A stretch of DNA of 36,200 bases, taken from Clostridia bacterium (GTDB lineage: Bacteria > Bacillota_A > Clostridia > Christensenellales > Aristaeellaceae). A model generated the notes under the pieces. It made no database searches, was not told where the DNA came from, and was given only the letters and a program-made list of their open reading frames with translations. The position numbers and the translations under genes are program-made. Shown one piece after another: positions 32,980 through 36,200 of the stretch. How positions within the stretch are numbered: the stretch's first letter is position 1; the number at the start of each line of letters is the position of its first letter. Where the stretch lies: assembly GCA_017518705.1 (NCBI GenBank), contig JAFWUC010000006.1, forward strand, positions 1-36,200. Reading direction: 5' to 3'.

Positions 32980-33915
32980 TTACCAGATGCCCTCTTCGCC
33001 CAGCTTGGTGGACACGAAGTTGGCGGATGAGATCAGTATCAGCCCGACCGCCGACTGGAACAGGCCTATGGCGGTGGCTCTGGCGAACTGGGAGTTGGTT
33101 ATGCCGGTGCGGTATACGAACGTGGAGAGCACGTCGCAGTATTTGCGCACCTGGGGATTGCCCAGTATCTGGGGCCGGTCGAAGCTTATGTTCATCATCT
33201 GGCCCACATTGAGTATCAGCAGCACCACTATGGTGGAGCGGATGCCGGGCAGCGTCACGTGCCAGATCTGCTGCATCTTGTTGGCGCCGTCTATCTTGGC
33301 GGCCTCGAACAGCTCCATATTGATGCCGGTTATGGCGGACAGGTACAGTATCGTACCCCAGCCCATGCCCTGCCATACGCCTACCAGCGTATAGGTGATC
33401 TGCCAGTGGGTGCCCTCGGTAAGGAACGGTATGCCCGTCTTTACCCAGCCCCATTTGAGCAGGGTGGAGTTTATTATGCCGGTGCTGGGAGAAAAGATCT
33501 GCAGCACCATGCCGCCGATGATTATCCAGCTTAAAAAGTGCGGCAGGTACAGAAGCGTCTGCGATATCTTTTTAATGGCCATGGAGCGCATTTCGTTGAG
33601 CATTATGGCCAGTATGATCGGTATCGGGAAGCCGCACACGAGACCCATGAAGTTGAGCCACAGGGTGTTTATCAGCGCGTAGGAGAAATCCGGCATGCCC
33701 ATTGAGAAACGGAAGTTTTCCAGCCCTATCCACTGGCTGCCCCACATCCCCTTGAACATGTTGAAATCCTGGAAGCCGATGATTATGCCCACCATGGGTT
33801 TGTAACAGAAAAGCAGGTAAAAAGATATGGGCAGGATAAGCATCACGTAAAGTCGCCAGTCCTGCAGCCAGGACCTGCGGCGCTTCTTTTTGCTTCCGAC
33901 AGCGGTCACGGTCAT
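32980..33915 (-). CDS. CUT1 sugar ABC importer permease, LplB type
   Basis: Membrane permease of 311 residues, first gene of the permease-permease-binding protein-regulator unit. It shows the LplB/YteP pattern: a basic N-terminus, LYVMLILPISFYLLFCYKPM, GIIIGFQDFN, and the EAA loop FEAAKIDGANKMQQIWHVTLP. I use ATG 33915, with AAGGGG 9 nt upstream; an in-frame GTG at 33924 leaves almost no room for that site. The promoter upstream has a strong -10, a weak -35 and a tandem repeat, so expression is probably activator-dependent. Confidence 0.94.
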   Translation of the reverse strand: MTVTAVGSKKKRRRSWLQDWRLYVMLILPISFYLLFCYKPMVGIIIGFQDFNMFKGMWGSQWIGLENFRFSMGMPDFSYALINTLWLNFMGLVCGFPIPIILAIMLNEMRSMAIKKISQTLLYLPHFLSWIIIGGMVLQIFSPSTGIINSTLLKWGWVKTGIPFLTEGTHWQITYTLVGVWQGMGWGTILYLSAITGINMELFEAAKIDGANKMQQIWHVTLPGIRSTIVVLLILNVGQMMNISFDRPQILGNPQVRKYCDVLSTFVYRTGITNSQFARATAIGLFQSAVGLILISSANFVSTKLGEEGIW

Positions 33916-33971
33916 AGAGCCCACCCCTTACAGTACGGAATTTATATACTCATTTTCTACCGAATGTGTAT

Positions 33972-34000
33972 ATTATAACCCCATATAAGCGGAATTGCTA
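33972..34000 (-). promoter_or_regulatory. Promoter of the LplB-LplC-binding protein operon
   Basis: On the minus strand a perfect TATAAT (33972-33977) is preceded, 17 bp away, by TAGCAA (33995-34000, 3/6). The poor -35 lies inside the first operator repeat, as in activator-dependent promoters. Confidence 0.55.
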
Positions 34001-34047
34001 TGCATATCTTACACAATTTATTGCTTTGATATGCATTTATTACACGA
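33995..34047. promoter_or_regulatory. Tandem operator, two 22-bp sites at 31-bp period
   Basis: The segments 33995-34016 and 34026-34047 match at 18 of 22 positions in direct orientation; both contain ATGCAT followed by TTACAC. The 31-bp period is close to three helix turns. The proximal site covers the -35 region of the importer promoter. The AraC regulator at the end of the same operon is the likely binder, by position only. Confidence 0.6.
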
Positions 34048-34235
34048 TATTAACACTTTCACCTATCTACCTCCCTGCCCCGTCTCCGGGGCGATCCGCA
34101 TCCCGGCAGAGGGAGCACAGGCGGCGCGACTTAAAACTTAACACGCCCGGGGCAGGAACATTTGCGCCCGGCGTTCCGTCAGACAGCATGTGACTTGAAC
34201 GAGTTCACCATTTTATATAAAGGACGGAACATACG

Positions 34236-34937
34236 ATGAAAAAGCTTATCGCCGCGATACTGGCCCTGTGCCTGGCTTTATCCCTCTCCCTGGCGGTCGC
34301 CGAGAGCAGGATCAGCGTGTCCGGCTCGGGCGAGACCCGCATCAGCGCGGACACCGCCGTGATCTCCCTGGGCGTGAACGCCCGCGACAAGAACGTGTTA
34401 AAGGCGCAGCAGAAGGTCAACGAAGCCATCGCCGCCATCCGCAAGGCGCTCATAGAGCAGGGCGTGCCCGAGGAAAACATCACCACCGACTACATCAACA
34501 TCAGCCCCATATACGACTACTCCTTCGACCTGGCCCGCCTTACCGCCTACAGCGCCAGCACCGCCCTGGCGATCAGGGTCAATGAAATGGACAAAGTGGG
34601 CGCGCTGATAGACGCCGCTTTCCAGGCGGGCGCCAACGACTTAAACGGCATCACCTTCTCCGCTTCAGACACAAATGAAGCCAAAGCCGAAGCCCTCAAG
34701 CTCGCCGTGGAGGACGCCAGGCAGAAGGCCGAGATCCTCGCGGCTGCGGCGGGGCTGAAGATAACCGGCATAGAGCTTATATCAGAAGGCGGCGTGTACA
34801 GCTACTCCAACACCGTGGGCAACATGTACGCCCGGGACATGAAGGCGGAGGCAGCCTACGGCGACGCGGCTACCGTGGTGCAGGCCGCTAAGCTCATCGT
34901 GAGCGCAAGCGTCAATATAACATTTACCGTCGAATAA
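34236..34937 (+). CDS. Secreted SIMPL-domain (DUF541) protein
   Basis: Exported protein of 233 residues. The signal peptide ends near residue 22 (LAVA|ES). The rest is one SIMPL domain: ISVSGSGETRISADTAVISLGV at 26-47, the alternating NITTDYINISPIYDY (81-95) and the C-terminal VVQAAKLIVSASVNITFTVE. The family (oxidative-stress-related or periplasmic/exported proteins in many bacteria) has no agreed biochemical role. The start is supported by AAAGGACGG upstream. It is followed by another exported protein after 49 nt and is not obviously tied to sugar use. Confidence 0.9.
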   Translation: MKKLIAAILALCLALSLSLAVAESRISVSGSGETRISADTAVISLGVNARDKNVLKAQQKVNEAIAAIRKALIEQGVPEENITTDYINISPIYDYSFDLARLTAYSASTALAIRVNEMDKVGALIDAAFQAGANDLNGITFSASDTNEAKAEALKLAVEDARQKAEILAAAAGLKITGIELISEGGVYSYSNTVGNMYARDMKAEAAYGDAATVVQAAKLIVSASVNITFTVE

Positions 34938-34986
34938 ACACATAAATCAGCCCCTGCGGGGCATCGGAAAGGAACGACCCTATATT

Positions 34987-36000
34987 ATGAAGAAAATCAT
35001 CGCGATAATCATCACCCTGTCCCTCGTTTTCTCCGCCTGCGCTTTCGCGGAAGCGACACAGCCCGACTTCGCCATGTTCGAAGGCATGGAGTGGAGCTTC
35101 TCAAGCGGCGCCGGCGCCTGGTCCACCGACATGCGCATACTCCCGGACGGCTCCTTCTGGGGCGAGTACCACGACAGCGAAATGGGCGAAACCGGCGAAA
35201 ACTACCCGGACGGCACCATCTACTGCTGCTCCTTCTACGGCACCATGTCCTTTGCGGGGCAGGCTGACGAAAACTCCTGGAACTATGTCTTCGACTCCCT
35301 GACCGTGAACGAGACCGTCGGGGAAGAGACCGTCACCGAAGGCCTCCGTTTCGTGACCGTCGAACCCTACGGCATCAGCGCGGGCGACACCATGCGTTTG
35401 TACCGCCCCGGCACGCCCGTGAGCGCGCTTGATGAGGACATGTACGTCTGGGCGCACGTTTACACCGAAAGCGGCGCGGCGGAAGAACTGGAAGACTGGT
35501 TCCTGTGCAGCGAAAAGAACGAGTCCGGTTTTGTGGGATACCTGCTCTCGGACGATATCGAGATGGAGAACCCCTGGCTCGAGCTTGACGCGGAAGAGCT
35601 CATGCAGGTCTCCGGGCTGGAGTTTGCCCTGCCCGAAGGCGCCGAAGACGTTATATACCGCTATCTGCCCGAAGAAGATCTGGCCGAGATGCAGTTCACC
35701 CTGGACGGCGACGAGTTCTGCGCCCGCATACAGCCCGCCGCGCTGGAAAACGGCCAGCTGATGAACATTTCCGGCATCTTCCTGCCCCTGGAAAACGAAG
35801 AAGAGATCACCGTGAAGCACTGTTACGGCATGATCGGCCAGTCCCAGACCGGCAGCGAGGATTGGGTTGAGCTCTGCCTGTGGTACGACATCGTGCCGGG
35901 GCTCATGTATTCCCTCTCCGTCTACAGCACCGACCTTGACGGGCTTGACCTCACCGCCGTGGCGGAGCAGGTGTACGTGCCCGCACAGGGCGACGCCTGA
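34987..36000 (+). CDS. Exported protein of unknown function
   Basis: I do not recognise this 337-residue protein. It has a short N-terminal signal (MKKIIAIIITLSLVFSACAF). FSAC resembles a weak lipobox with Cys18, so it may be a lipoprotein; alternatively it is cleaved at AFA|EA. The mature part is acidic and beta-rich, opening with FEGMEWSFSSGAGAWSTDM, then GSFWGEYHDSEMGE. It looks like two halves: about 30-135 and 140-335. The ribosome site is weak (AAAGGAA about 12-14 nt upstream). It follows the SIMPL gene closely and ends just before a clear terminator, so the two may be cotranscribed. Confidence 0.82.
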   Translation: MKKIIAIIITLSLVFSACAFAEATQPDFAMFEGMEWSFSSGAGAWSTDMRILPDGSFWGEYHDSEMGETGENYPDGTIYCCSFYGTMSFAGQADENSWNYVFDSLTVNETVGEETVTEGLRFVTVEPYGISAGDTMRLYRPGTPVSALDEDMYVWAHVYTESGAAEELEDWFLCSEKNESGFVGYLLSDDIEMENPWLELDAEELMQVSGLEFALPEGAEDVIYRYLPEEDLAEMQFTLDGDEFCARIQPAALENGQLMNISGIFLPLENEEEITVKHCYGMIGQSQTGSEDWVELCLWYDIVPGLMYSLSVYSTDLDGLDLTAVAEQVYVPAQGDA

Positions 36001-36025
36001 CCTTCAAACCCAACATTCTGCGCTT

Positions 36026-36050
36026 CCCCCGCTTTCGCGGGGGCTTTTTT
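36026..36050 (+). terminator. Intrinsic terminator after the SIMPL/unknown gene pair
   Basis: CCCCCGC (36026-36032), loop TTTC, GCGGGGG (36037-36043), then C and six T (to 36050). A textbook rho-independent terminator 25 nt after the stop codon. Confidence 0.92.
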
Positions 36051-36133
36051 ATGCGCGTCGACACTGCTGCATCGCCGATTCATTTTTTCTGCATAAGTCT
36101 ATGCAAAATGTTAGCGCAATGTTAACCAAAGAA

Positions 36134-36160
36134 TTAGCACTCACCTATTGACAGCGCTAA
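36134..36160 (+). promoter_or_regulatory. CIRCE operator (HrcA site)
   Basis: TTAGCACTC (36134-36142), a 9-nt spacer, then CAGCGCTAA (36152-36160). The known CIRCE consensus is TTAGCACTC-N9-GAGTGCTAA: the left arm is perfect, the right arm matches 7 of 9, and the spacer length is exact. It overlaps the -35 box of the promoter, as expected for repression by HrcA. The controlled gene, probably of the groESL or hrcA-grpE-dnaK type, starts just beyond the window. Confidence 0.88.
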
Positions 36161-36175
36161 CAAAATGAGTATAAT
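36148..36175 (+). promoter_or_regulatory. Consensus sigma-A promoter at the right edge
   Basis: Perfect TTGACA (36148-36153) and perfect TATAAT (36170-36175) with a 16-bp spacer. AAAGGGAAAGGA at 36187-36198 looks like a ribosome site for a start codon just past 36200. Confidence 0.88.
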
Positions 36176-36200
36176 ATAAGGCGAACAAAGGGAAAGGACC

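Larger units (their letters stand above)
33916..34235. other. Divergent intergenic region
   Basis: The AT-rich part (about 33940-34075) holds the importer promoter and its tandem repeat. The GC-rich part (about 34076-34200) shows no gene, hairpin or repeat that I can support. TTGAAC at 34195 and TATAAA at 34216 before the SIMPL gene are only 15 bp apart, too weak to call a promoter. Confidence 0.4.

Noticed and set aside
34953..34965. GCCCC/GGGGC hairpin between the SIMPL gene and the next gene
   Set aside because: Only 5 bp and no T run; not enough for a terminator or riboswitch.

Overview
The window looks like the chromosome of an uncultured, fairly GC-rich Clostridia-type Firmicute, probably from a plant-fibre-degrading habitat such as a gut. 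I infer this from strong AGGAGG-type ribosome sites, TTGACA/TATAAT promoters, a CIRCE heat-shock operator, AraC/cupin regulators and many CUT1 sugar importers. No taxonomic marker gene is present, so the placement is tentative. No rRNA, tRNA, transposase, integrase or CRISPR array was seen.

Layout. (i) 1-2558: the N-terminal part of a sugar-binding protein, divergent from an AraC regulator, with a two-site operator between them. (ii) 2589-4985: a glycerol-1-phosphate dehydrogenase (AraM type) and an APH(3')-like kinase. (iii) 4991-8269: a cytoplasmic GH29 fucosidase divergent from a secreted CBM22-GH10 xylanase. (iv) 8300-23063: nine minus-strand genes, tightly spaced and probably one operon. 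They encode a 998-residue binding-module/solute-binding fusion, two permeases, an NHL/Yip1 membrane protein, a membrane-anchored DUF5696-like protein, two more permeases, a secreted protein with three tandem Trp-rich repeats, and a second solute-binding protein. (v) 23097-29309: a secreted CBM35-like GH26 mannanase, then a GH31-CE2-GH5 operon. (vi) 29385-34047: permease, permease, solute-binding protein, AraC regulator, behind a promoter with a 31-bp-spaced direct repeat. (vii) 34236-36200: a SIMPL-domain protein, an unrecognised exported protein, and at the right edge a CIRCE-controlled promoter whose gene lies outside the window.

How it fits together (inference). Secreted GH10, GH26 and GH5 cut xylan, mannan and probably xyloglucan outside the cell. 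Solute-binding proteins and CUT1 permeases import the oligosaccharides. Cytoplasmic GH31 (alpha-xylosidase), GH29 (alpha-fucosidase) and CE2 (deacetylase) remove side groups. There is no importer ATPase gene here, so a shared MsmX/MsmK-type ATPase elsewhere is expected. The least described part is region (iv), which joins two importers to three exported or membrane proteins of unknown role.
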